A stretch of 64,000 nucleotides of DNA, taken from Actinospica robiniae DSM 44927 (GTDB lineage Bacteria > Actinomycetota > Actinomycetes > Streptomycetales > Catenulisporaceae). Below the pieces are notes generated by a model. That model worked only from the letters and a program-made list of their open reading frames with translations. It was not told the DNA's origin and did not search any database. Location: the NCBI RefSeq assembly GCF_000504285.1, contig NZ_KI632511.1, positions 3,221,372 to 3,285,371 on the forward strand, read 5' to 3'. The translations under genes were made by a program, and so were the position numbers. Every line of letters starts with the position of its first letter. The stretch's first letter is position 1. Shown piece by piece: positions 9,449 through 16,930 of the stretch.

Positions 9449-9473
9449 GCAGACTCCTTCGTGGAATGACTGC

Positions 9474-9518
9474 TGCAACGTTGCAGATTGGGCCGTGCAT
9501 GGGTCCTGCAACGTTGCA
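9474..9518. promoter_or_regulatory. Paired LacI-type operators upstream of the sialidase-fold gene
   Basis: Two perfect TGCAACGTTGCA palindromes, at 9474-9485 and 9507-9518, are centred 33 bp apart (about three helical turns). They begin 26 bases upstream of the start codon at 9448. The spacing favours cooperative binding of a LacI-family dimer or tetramer over the promoter. Confidence 0.75.
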
Positions 9519-9779
9519 GAAGGACATCCGTTAAGGTAGCGACTGCGCAAACCCCCGACAACCACTTGCCGACAGGCAAATCCACGACCTCGCCTTCACT
9601 CCCGCCGACGCTGCCGCAGAAACGGCCCGGATCCCTGCGCTGAACAGCAAATACTTCCTCTCGCTCGTCCTGCCTTCGACCCGGCCTTGCCCGCCGCCGC
9701 GGCGCTTCGCCGCGTTGCCGAGCGTCGGACAAGCAGCATCCGCACACCCCTTCCGCCACGAAGGCCGCCTGATATGCTC

Positions 9780-9791
9780 TGCATCGTTGAA
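9780..9791. promoter_or_regulatory. Weak operator-like site in front of the LacI gene
   Basis: TGCATCGTTGAA differs at two positions from the perfect 12-mer operator and ends about 32 bases before the regulator's ATG, which suggests autoregulation. The rest of the 305-base gap 9519-9823 shows no gene. Confidence 0.35.
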
Positions 9792-9823
9792 ATAACCCGC
9801 ACCCGCCCCTCGGAGGCCCGAAG

Positions 9824-10840
9824 ATGAGCACCCCTCGCCTGCGCGACGTCGCCGAGCGCGCCGGGGTCTCGATCCGCACAGTCTCCAACGTGGTCAACGG
9901 ATACGCCCGGGTGTCCGACGAACGGCGCGCCCGCGTCGAGGCCGCCGTCGCAGAACTCGGCTACCAGCCGAACCTGATGGCCCGCAACCTGCGCCAAGGC
10001 CGCACCGGCATGATCGCGCTGGTGGTGCCGGAACTCGACGTCCCCTACTTCGCCGAGCTCAACCGCGCCATCGTGACCAAAGCCCGCCAGCACGGCTACA
10101 CCGTCGTCGTCGACCAGACCGACGGCGAGCCGGACCGAGAGCGCGAGATCGTGATGGGCGGCTCGATGGCCGCGATGTTCGACGGCGTGATCCTCAGCCC
10201 GCTCGCGCTCTCCCAAGCCGACCTCGCGCACCGCGACCCCTCGCGGCCCCTGGTCCTGCTCGGCGAGCGCATCGCCGGCAGCACCTACGACCACGTGGCC
10301 ATCGACAACGTAGCCGCCGCCCGCGCCGCCACCGAGCACCTGTTCGACATCGGCCGCAACCGCGTCGCCGCGATCGGCGACCAGCCCTGGGAAAGCGGCG
10401 AGACCGCGCAACTGCGCACCGCAGGCTTCCGCCAAGCGCACGAGGCACGCCGACGCAAGCTGGACGAGTCGCTGATCGTCACCAACCGCCGCTTCCACCA
10501 CTCCGAGGGCGCCGAAGCGATGGCCGCGCTGCTGGACCACCCCAAAGGCCCGCCGGACGCAGTGTTCTGCTACAACGACCTCCTCGCCCTCGGCGCCATC
10601 CGCACCCTGCTCAGCCGCGGCGTGCGCGTCCCCGAGGACGTGGCCGTCGTCGGATTCGACGACATCGAAGCCGGCCGCTACAACACCCCGTCACTCACCA
10701 CCATCTCCCCCAACAAATCCACCATCGCCTGGCTCGCCGTCGACCGCCTGATCGCCCGCCTCGGCGACCGCGCCGACGACGAGCCGATCGAGCTGTGGGC
10801 CCCCTACGAACTGGCGATCCGCGAGAGCACCGCCGGCTGA
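9824..10840 (+). CDS. LacI-family transcriptional repressor
   Basis: 338 residues. The N-terminal helix-turn-helix reads LRDVAERAGVSIRTVSNVVN, followed by the hinge helix ELGYQPNLMARNLRQGRTG. The rest is a periplasmic-binding-protein-like effector domain ending with VAVVGFDDIEAGRYNTPSLT. Such proteins bind a sugar or phosphosugar inducer and release palindromic operators. Its divergence from the minus-strand glycosidase and importer genes, with four perfect TGCAACGTTGCA copies upstream of those two units, makes it the likely local repressor. It overlaps no neighbour and converges on the TetR gene 16 bases away. Confidence 0.93.
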   Translation: MSTPRLRDVAERAGVSIRTVSNVVNGYARVSDERRARVEAAVAELGYQPNLMARNLRQGRTGMIALVVPELDVPYFAELNRAIVTKARQHGYTVVVDQTDGEPDREREIVMGGSMAAMFDGVILSPLALSQADLAHRDPSRPLVLLGERIAGSTYDHVAIDNVAAARAATEHLFDIGRNRVAAIGDQPWESGETAQLRTAGFRQAHEARRRKLDESLIVTNRRFHHSEGAEAMAALLDHPKGPPDAVFCYNDLLALGAIRTLLSRGVRVPEDVAVVGFDDIEAGRYNTPSLTTISPNKSTIAWLAVDRLIARLGDRADDEPIELWAPYELAIRESTAG

Positions 10841-10856
10841 TCGGCAGCGCGTGAAC

Positions 10857-11474
10857 TCATCGCTGATGCACGGTCGCGCCCTCGCGCAGAAGGGCGAGGC
10901 AGCGGTCTGCTTGCGCGGCGTTCGCTGTGGACAGGGCGATGCCGCTCGCGAGTGCGAGCAGGTCGGCGGGATCGAGCGTGCCATGGACGGTGCCCTCAGC
11001 CTGTGCGCGTGCTAGTAGTGCAGCTGCGGTCGCGTGCATCGCCGCATGCCAGCGGTCGAACAAAGCCGAACGCTCACCCGCGTGATCGCTGGGGATGGCG
11101 AGGGCAAGGTCCCGCTTGGTGGCCACGTGCGTGATGAAGGCGCGCAGCCAGGTGAAGAGAGCATCGGGCGACGAGGGTTCGGAGAGCAGTGATGCCCCCT
11201 CGGCGCTCAGGGCCTCCACCTCGTCGGTGTAGACGGCGATGAGCAGCTCGCGCCGGTCGGGGAAGTGCCGGTACATCGTGGCATTGCCAATGCCAGCTCG
11301 ACGAGCGACTTCGTCGAGGGGGGCGTCAGTGCCCTGTTCACTGAAGAGCGCGCGAGCGGCAGCGATCAGCAACTCTCGATTCCGCTGCGCATCGGCGCGC
11401 AGCGGGCGCGGGCCCGGGCCCGCTTTGCGAGGTGCCGCGGGGTCGGAGTCGTGGGCGGCTGTGGGGTGTGGCAC
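10857..11474 (-). CDS. TetR-family transcriptional regulator
   Basis: 205 residues with an N-terminal TetR helix-turn-helix: LLIAAARALFSEQGTDAPLD, then VARRAGIGNATMYRHFPDRR. The C-terminal ligand domain is typical of the SbtR-like group found with small oxidoreductases and cyclases. It starts at GTG 11474 with AAGGAG about 9 bases upstream. It is divergent from the SnoaL-like gene, and the 99-bp space between them carries two palindromes, so it probably represses both itself and that gene. The inducer is unknown. Confidence 0.92.
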   Translation of the reverse strand: MPHPTAAHDSDPAAPRKAGPGPRPLRADAQRNRELLIAAARALFSEQGTDAPLDEVARRAGIGNATMYRHFPDRRELLIAVYTDEVEALSAEGASLLSEPSSPDALFTWLRAFITHVATKRDLALAIPSDHAGERSALFDRWHAAMHATAAALLARAQAEGTVHGTLDPADLLALASGIALSTANAAQADRCLALLREGATVHQR

Positions 11475-11491
11475 GTATGCGACTCCTTGCT

Positions 11492-11549
11492 AACCGGGGT
11501 GATCCCCATTTAGTCTACGGGTAGTTCAGAACCGGGGAGTTCCCCGGTT
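11492..11549. promoter_or_regulatory. Two palindromic operators between the TetR and SnoaL-like genes
   Basis: A perfect 20-bp palindrome AACCGGGGAGTTCCCCGGTT lies at 11530-11549 (9-bp arms, GT centre). A related, shorter site AACCGGGG-TGA-TCCCC is at 11492-11507. Both lie between the divergent starts at 11474 and 11574, the expected position for a TetR-family operator. Confidence 0.7.
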
Positions 11550-11573
11550 TCCGCGACGTCCGTGGGAGGAAGC

Positions 11574-12062
11574 ATGACAACGGGGGCAATCACCAGCGAG
11601 GCCGAGTCCAGGTCCGAGGCAGAGTCCGAGCCCGCGGCCGGGTGCGAGGCCGGGTCCGAGGCCGGGTCCGAGGCCGACGCGGCACAGGTGCACCGACGGA
11701 TCGTCGAACTCGGGCAAGCCGGCCAAGGTGAGGAGGCGCTCGCGCTCATCGACCCTGCGGTCATCGACCACCGCGGCGGCGTCTCGGGCGATCACATCGG
11801 AATCGCGGCGTGGGCGGAGAAGTGGGAGCACATGTACGACGGCCTGCGCGACGTCACAGCGACGATCGAGCAGAACGTCAGCTCCGATGAGCTCTCCACA
11901 AACCGCTACACCATCCGCGGCACCCACATCGATTCAGGACGCTGCTACGAAGTCACCGGCCTCGACATGGTCCGTGTACGCAACGGTCGGATCATCGAGC
12001 ACTGGGCACTGCTGGACACAGCGGCGCTGCAGCACCAACTGACAGCCGGGACACTGGCCTGA
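11574..12062 (+). CDS. SnoaL-like / NTF2-fold protein with acidic repeat N-terminus
   Basis: 162 residues. The C-terminal 125 residues have the SnoaL-like (ester cyclase, NTF2-superfamily) pattern: an N-terminal helix, a DPAVIDHRGG segment, an amphipathic helix region, and the closing strands VTGLDMVRVRNGRIIEHW. The first 35 residues are low-complexity, with repeats of SEAES and AGSEAGSEA, and are probably disordered. The ATG at 11574 follows GGAGGA at 5 bases. Members of this family range from polyketide cyclases to stress proteins. With no polyketide genes nearby, the function is open. Divergent TetR control is likely. Confidence 0.85.
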   Translation: MTTGAITSEAESRSEAESEPAAGCEAGSEAGSEADAAQVHRRIVELGQAGQGEEALALIDPAVIDHRGGVSGDHIGIAAWAEKWEHMYDGLRDVTATIEQNVSSDELSTNRYTIRGTHIDSGRCYEVTGLDMVRVRNGRIIEHWALLDTAALQHQLTAGTLA

Positions 12063-12322
12063 TCGCCAGAACCCGCTACCCCACTCTGGCTCCGGCCCTC
12101 ACGGACCAAGACCCGGCCGCCGACCGCCAGGGCCGCAACGAGCTGCGTCTTCGAAATTGGCCAGACGTCCGGAGACGACCGACGTCACCCCTTTCCTGAC
12201 CAGCCAGACCGCGCGCGCCCTCCGGAACGTCAAGCACATTCATCCAGCCGTCCGGCTTGTTCGTGTAGACAAGCGAGTCTCAGGCTCACCGCTGGCGTTA
12301 ATGCTGATTGATGCTCGGGTCG

Positions 12323-12665
12323 TCGATCGGCTGGTGTTTGGTTGGGCTTGCGGTCTGGCTCTTCGGTTTGGGTTTTTTGTCTCTCCGAGGGGCCCTTCGC
12401 TCGGAGAGGGGGTTGCTGGTGGGTTGGGGTTTTCCGGGTGGGTGGGTGGGGTGCGGGGTGGTTCCTCTCCTCGCTCGGTCACCGGAGGACATCAGGGACC
12501 TGCCGGGGGTGCAAGCGGCGGTGGTTTGGGCTGGTGGGGTGGTTGTCGTTGCGCCGCTTGCGCCCCCGGCAGAACCCTGATCTGGCTTCGCCTGCCCGAG
12601 CGAGGAGAGGATCCACCCCTTCCGGGCCGGGTGTGCGCTGCGCTCGGGCCGGGCGCCGGTGCGGG
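12323..12665 (+). repeat. Left long inverted repeat of the DUF222 element
   Basis: This arm contains nested internal palindromes. CCTCTCCTCGCTCGG (12464-12478) pairs with CCGAGCGAGGAGAGG (12596-12610). Inside it, CCTGCCGGGGGTGCAAGCGGCG (12499-12520) nearly pairs with the block at 12552-12572. The arm could therefore fold into a long hairpin as DNA or RNA. Open frames across it are by-products of the repeat. The rest of the 906-base gap 12063-12968 holds only a tandem repeat and an AT-richer promoter-like stretch (TATACT at 12924). Confidence 0.85.
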
Positions 12666-12795
12666 ATTGTGCCGGTCGGTGCTGCTGCGGATGGTGGGCG
12701 TGTGCGTGCGGGATTGTGCCGGTCGGGACGTCATCCCGGTCCGGTGCTGCTGCGGATGGGTGGCGTGTGCGTGCGGGATTGTGCCGGGGGTCCGG
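12659..12795. repeat. Short tandem repeat inside the element, 2.4 copies
   Basis: Units begin GTGCGGGATTGTGCCGG at 12659, 12706 and 12771. The first two continue with GTGCTGCTGCGGATG and GGCGTGTGC. The second unit carries an 18-base insertion relative to the first (65 versus 47 bp). Confidence 0.75.
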
Positions 12796-12968
12796 CCGGG
12801 TGGCGCGGGCTCGTTTGTCTTCTGCCTGTAGACGCGTGGCGTGGCTGCCGGGTTGCGGATTATTCGTCCTCTTTCGTGTGGGAACGAGTGGCCGTATATG
12901 CGTCTTTTGTCGGAACCCTGTCTTATACTTGAGGTAGCAGGTTGAACACGGGTGGCTAGGGGGAGTGG

Positions 12969-14576
12969 GTGGGGTCGATGACGGACATCGCGGACGCGCT
13001 AGAGGTGCCGGATGTGGCAGGGCTCGAGCAGATGGCCGTGGTGCTGCGCGCGAGTGTGGCCCGGCAGCTGGAGGCCTTGGCCGCGGCGGGGCCGGAGGAT
13101 CGGGAGGCGGCCGCGGCGAGCCTGGAGCTGGCGGCGGCGATCGGGCGGATCGAGCAGGTCGCGCACGGCCTGCACCTGCAGGCGCTCGCGCAGGCGGACC
13201 GGGTCAAAGCGGCGCGCGGGGGGATCGGGCCCTGGCTCGCGGCACGGCAGGGCTATGCCACCGGTCACGCCCGCGCCCTGGCCCGAGACGCCCGGCTCCT
13301 CGCCTGCGTCCCGGACCTCGCCCCACACCTGACCGCCGGCGAGCTCACGGCGGACGCCACCCGGCTGCTGGCCCGCACCGTCAAAGCCTGCAAAGACACC
13401 AGCATCGACCCCGCCGAAGCGACCAGCGCGATCCTGCACCTGGTGAAGCAGGACGGGGTCAGCGCCGCGGCCGGACACGTCCGGGCACTCGAGCACCGGC
13501 TCGACCCGGACAAGGCCAAGTCGGATCATGAGCGGCATCGGCAGCGCAGCAAAGCGGAATCGTGGAGGCTCGAGAACGGGCTGTGGCGCTTCGAGATCCT
13601 GCTCGACCCCGCCCGGGCCGCCGTCGTGAAAGCCGCGCTCGAGGCCCTGACCGCGCACTGGATGCGCGTCAACGGCCGCGACGGCATCCAGATCCTGCCC
13701 GAAGACGTGAAAACCACCGAGCAGATCACCGCCCACGCCTTCTACCACCTCGCGAAAGTCTGCCTCAACGCACCACCCCGCCTACGCCAAGCAGCCTTCA
13801 CCCCGCCCGTCATCTTCACCGCCCCCCTCCCGGACACAGACACCGACGCGGAACCGACGACCACTTCCGGGCCGATGCATAATCCGGCAGCGGCCACCGC
13901 CGGCACAGCCGCCACCGCAGTGACGCAGGATCCGGTAGCGCCCCCGGCCACCGTTGCGGCCGCCGCGAACGCAGCGGCGGGCACGCATCATCACACACCG
14001 GCCACTGCCACCCCCGCCACCGCAGTGCTGCCGGATCCGGTATCGGGCACCATGGGCCCCACGATCGCGGTGATGCGGGATCCGGCATCGGATACGGTCC
14101 TCGAGGAGCGCTCCGGCGGCGCTCGTGGCGGCCGGATCCCGGACGGATGCGCGCTGAGCGCCTACGACGACGTCATCCCCCTCGCCGCTCTCGTCCGCAC
14201 ACCTCCGACCCGCCTGGCACCACTGCGAGATTCCGCACGGCCGCGCGATCGCGCACGGCTGCATGATCCGGCATGGCTGGAGGATCACGCGCGCCACCGG
14301 ATCCTGCACCACGACCGCGACCACCGCCCCGTCCTGCTCGACGGGCAGCCGATCGACCAGAACCCGCACGCCCGCCTGGCCAGCGCCGCCCAGCGCACCG
14401 CCCTCGCCGTACGCGACCGCACCTGCACCTACGCCGGGTGCGACCGACCCTTCCCCTGGTCCCTCGAAGCCCACCACCTCACCCCCTACTCCGAAGGCGG
14501 GGCCACGACCCTGACGAACCTCACCTCCCTCTGCGCCGAACACCACCGCACCCTCCACCACCCCGACCCCCACTGA
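12969..14576 (+). CDS. DUF222 / 13E12-family protein with C-terminal HNH nuclease domain
   Basis: 535 residues. The N-terminal 260 form an alpha-helical DUF222 domain (Ala/Glu-rich, with IGRIEQVAHGLHLQALAQAD and WRLENGLWRFEILLDP). A Pro/Ala/Thr-rich linker, about 290-430, follows, built partly from DNA-level repeats around GGATCC. The C-terminus is an HNH motif: CTYAGCD, then EAHHLTPYSEGGATTLTNL and CAEHHRTLHH, with paired cysteines for metal. The family is predicted to be a DNA endonuclease and in mycobacteria it is repeated around the genome. The gene starts at GTG 12969 or ATG 12978, both close to GGGGGAG. A candidate -10 is at 12924. The 344-bp inverted repeats either side imply transfer as a unit. 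Confidence 0.9.
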   Translation: MGSMTDIADALEVPDVAGLEQMAVVLRASVARQLEALAAAGPEDREAAAASLELAAAIGRIEQVAHGLHLQALAQADRVKAARGGIGPWLAARQGYATGHARALARDARLLACVPDLAPHLTAGELTADATRLLARTVKACKDTSIDPAEATSAILHLVKQDGVSAAAGHVRALEHRLDPDKAKSDHERHRQRSKAESWRLENGLWRFEILLDPARAAVVKAALEALTAHWMRVNGRDGIQILPEDVKTTEQITAHAFYHLAKVCLNAPPRLRQAAFTPPVIFTAPLPDTDTDAEPTTTSGPMHNPAAATAGTAATAVTQDPVAPPATVAAAANAAAGTHHHTPATATPATAVLPDPVSGTMGPTIAVMRDPASDTVLEERSGGARGGRIPDGCALSAYDDVIPLAALVRTPPTRLAPLRDSARPRDRARLHDPAWLEDHARHRILHHDRDHRPVLLDGQPIDQNPHARLASAAQRTALAVRDRTCTYAGCDRPFPWSLEAHHLTPYSEGGATTLTNLTSLCAEHHRTLHHPDPH

Positions 14577-14588
14577 CCCGTGCGGAAA

Positions 14589-14932
14589 CCCGCACCGGTC
14601 GCCCGGCCCGAGCGCAGCGCACACCCGGCCCGGAAGGGGTGGATCCTCTCCTCGCTCGGGCAGGCGCAGCCAGATCAGGGTTCTGCCGGGGGCGCAAGCG
14701 GCGCAACGACAACCACCCCACCAACCCAAACCACCGCCGCTTGCACCCCCGACAGGTCCCTGATGTCCTCCGGTGACCGAGCGAGGAGAGGAACCACCCC
14801 GCACCCCACCCACCCACCCGGAAAACCCCAACCCACCAGCAACCCCCTCTCCGAGCGAAGGGCCCCTCGGAGAGACAAAAAACCCAAACCGAAGAGCCAG
14901 CCCGCAAGCCCAACCAAACACCAGCCGATCGA
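14589..14932 (-). repeat. Right long inverted repeat of the DUF222 element
   Basis: Reverse complement of the arm at 12323-12665, starting 12 bases after the stop codon of the HNH gene. It carries the same nested hairpin blocks. Confidence 0.85.
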
Positions 14933-15175
14933 TCAGTAGCAGAGCAGTCGGCGGGACGTCCGCTCCGACCAGTTGCACTCTCGCACAGAGGATGGGCCTG
15001 TTATCCGCGCGTGGCTGCGGCGATCGAACACTAATCAACGATTCTCAAAGCACTGTTGACGGTAAAAGGCTCAAGAGCTACACATATCAGACAGGACCGC
15101 ACGCACATGGCGGTGCGTGCGTCAGGCCGCTCCCACCGTCCCCAGCCCTCGAATCGACCAACGGAGGTCGATACC

Positions 15176-16840
15176 GTGCGACACCCACGCGCACCACACT
15201 CAGAACCCGGCTCCGCCCGCTCCTTCCGCTTCCCCCGCCCCGCGCGCTCGCTGCGCCTGCTCTTGGTCTGCTCGCTGGCGCTCGCTGCCGCTCCCGTCCT
15301 CGCTGCCGCGACCGCTGCGCCGGCGTCTGCGCTGGCCAATGGGCTGGCTACGACGCCACAGATGGGCTTCAACGACTGGAACGCTTATGGCTGCAACGTT
15401 TCCGCGTCGCTGATCGAGTCCACCGCGTTGGCCATGCACAACGACGGGATGCAGGCTGCGGGCTACCAGTACGTCAACATCGATGACTGCTGGATGAGCT
15501 CGAGCCGCAACTCGGCCGGCCAGCTTGTGCCCGATCCGACCAAGTTCCCGGCCGCTTCCAACGGCGAGAACGGCATCCAGGTTGTCGCCGACTACGTCCA
15601 CTCGCTCGGCCTCAAGCTCGGCATCTACGAGGACGCCGGCACCGCGACCTGCGCCGGGTACCCGGGCAGCCTTGGGCACGAGAGCACCGACGCGGCCAGT
15701 TTCGCTGCCTGGGGCGTGGACTACCTCAAGTACGACAACTGCAACAACACTGGCGTCAGTGCCCAGACCCGCTACACGACGATGCGCGACGCTCTCGCCG
15801 CTACCGGGCGTTCGATCCTGTTCAGCCTGTGCAACTGGGGGCAGGAGAACGTCTGGACCTGGGGTGCGAACGACGGCAACAGCTGGCGTACCACTGGTGA
15901 CATCAACGCGAGCTTCTCCAGCATGCTCTCGAACTTCCACCAGAACGTCGCGCTGGCGTCGTACGCCGGGCCGGGGCACTGGAACGACCCGGACATGCTG
16001 GAGATCGGCAACGGGATGTCCGCCACCGAGGACCAGAGCGAGTTCAGCCTCTGGGCGCTGATGGCCGCGGCGCTGATCTCCGGCACGAACATCGCGGGCG
16101 CGAGCAGCGCCACGCTCTCCACCCTGACCAACAAGAACCTGATCGCCATCGACCAGGACTCCGCCGGCAAGCAAGGGGTCGAAGTCGCCGCATCCGGCGG
16201 CTTGGACGTGATCGCCAAGCCTTTGGCGAATGGCGATGTCGCTGTCGCGCTGTTCAACGAGACCGGTTCGAGCGCGACCATCTCGACCACGGCCGCGGCC
16301 GTAGGCAAGTCCGGTGCGTCGAGTTATGGTCTCGTCAACCAGTGGACCGGCGCCTCATCCACTACCTCGGGCGCGATCAGCGCGTCGGTGCCCGCCCACG
16401 GCACCGTCGTCTACCGCGTCTCCGGTGGCAGCGGCGCGACCGTGTATCCGACCGGCGAGGTCAACGCGGTAGGCGCCGGCAAGTGCCTCGACGTGAACAA
16501 CAACACCACGACCGCGGGCACCCAGCTCGAGATCTGGGATTGCAACGGCGGCGCGAACCAGATCTGGACGCAGACCGCTTCCAAGCAGCTCACGGTCTAC
16601 AGCGGCAGCAGCCAGATGTGCTTGGACGCCTACAACAACCAGACCACGGCCGGAACGAAGGTCGAGATCTGGCCTTGCAACGGCGGGGCGAACCAGCAGT
16701 GGGTACTGAACTCGAACGGCACCATCACCGGCGTGCAATCGGGATTGTGCCTGGACGTCACCGGCGGCGACACGGGTGACGGCACGCTCGTCGAGCTGTG
16801 GACGTGCAACGGCGGCAGCAACCAGCAGTGGACGCTGTGA
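15176..16840 (+). CDS. Secreted GH27 alpha-galactosidase with ricin-type CBM13
   Basis: 554 residues. A signal peptide with RFPRPARSLRLLLVCSLALA leads to the catalytic domain at ANGLATTPQMGFNDWNAYG. GH27 hallmarks are the nucleophile aspartate in YLKYDNCN (about residue 186) and the acid/base aspartate in HWNDPDMLEIG (about residue 271), followed by the all-beta C-domain. The last 125 residues are a ricin-B trefoil with three QxW-type repeats ending NQQW. It should remove terminal alpha-galactosyl (or beta-arabinopyranosyl, another GH27 activity) residues from plant galactomannans outside the cell. The GTG at 15176 has GGAGG 8 bases upstream. A TTGACG at 15055 may be a -35 element, but no convincing -10 follows. 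The 243 bp between the element end and the gene holds nothing else. Confidence 0.94.
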   Translation: MRHPRAPHSEPGSARSFRFPRPARSLRLLLVCSLALAAAPVLAAATAAPASALANGLATTPQMGFNDWNAYGCNVSASLIESTALAMHNDGMQAAGYQYVNIDDCWMSSSRNSAGQLVPDPTKFPAASNGENGIQVVADYVHSLGLKLGIYEDAGTATCAGYPGSLGHESTDAASFAAWGVDYLKYDNCNNTGVSAQTRYTTMRDALAATGRSILFSLCNWGQENVWTWGANDGNSWRTTGDINASFSSMLSNFHQNVALASYAGPGHWNDPDMLEIGNGMSATEDQSEFSLWALMAAALISGTNIAGASSATLSTLTNKNLIAIDQDSAGKQGVEVAASGGLDVIAKPLANGDVAVALFNETGSSATISTTAAAVGKSGASSYGLVNQWTGASSTTSGAISASVPAHGTVVYRVSGGSGATVYPTGEVNAVGAGKCLDVNNNTTTAGTQLEIWDCNGGANQIWTQTASKQLTVYSGSSQMCLDAYNNQTTAGTKVEIWPCNGGANQQWVLNSNGTITGVQSGLCLDVTGGDTGDGTLVELWTCNGGSNQQWTL

Positions 16841-16861
16841 CCCAACCCTGAACAGCACCGC

Positions 16862-16893
16862 GTGCGTCCCGCCGCCCACCCGGCGGGACGCAC
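16862..16893 (+). terminator. Terminator after the GH27 gene
   Basis: GTGCGTCCCGCCG (16862-16874) pairs perfectly with CGGCGGGACGCAC (16881-16893) around a 6-base loop, 21 bases after the stop. It also argues against an upstream start for the next gene at 16862. Confidence 0.75.
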
Positions 16894-16930
16894 TCTGCTC
16901 CGTCGTACATCTGGCGTAGGGTTTCGAACC

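Larger units (their letters stand above)
12323..14932. mobile_element. Putative DUF222-HNH mobile element bounded by 344-bp inverted repeats
   Basis: A 2.6-kb unit in which one gene, 12969-14576, is enclosed by inverted repeats at 12323-12665 and 14589-14932. The repeats are nearly identical along their length; the visible differences are a few substitutions and single-base indels. Outer ends read TCGATCGGCTGGTG on both sides when oriented alike. No clear target duplication is visible. DUF222/HNH genes are the coding part of the multi-copy 13E12 repeats of mycobacteria, which supports a mobile origin. A related pair of arms lies at 53.5-56.6 kb. Confidence 0.6.

Noticed and set aside
12659-12795. 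CRISPR array
   Set aside because: Repeats are directly adjacent with unequal unit lengths, there are no uniform spacers, and no cas genes are in the window.
12157-12932. Overlapping open frames rich in Gly/Val/Trp before the HNH gene
   Set aside because: They lie in the inverted repeat and tandem repeat, and the same frames occur reversed at 14521-14913; repeat by-products, not genes.
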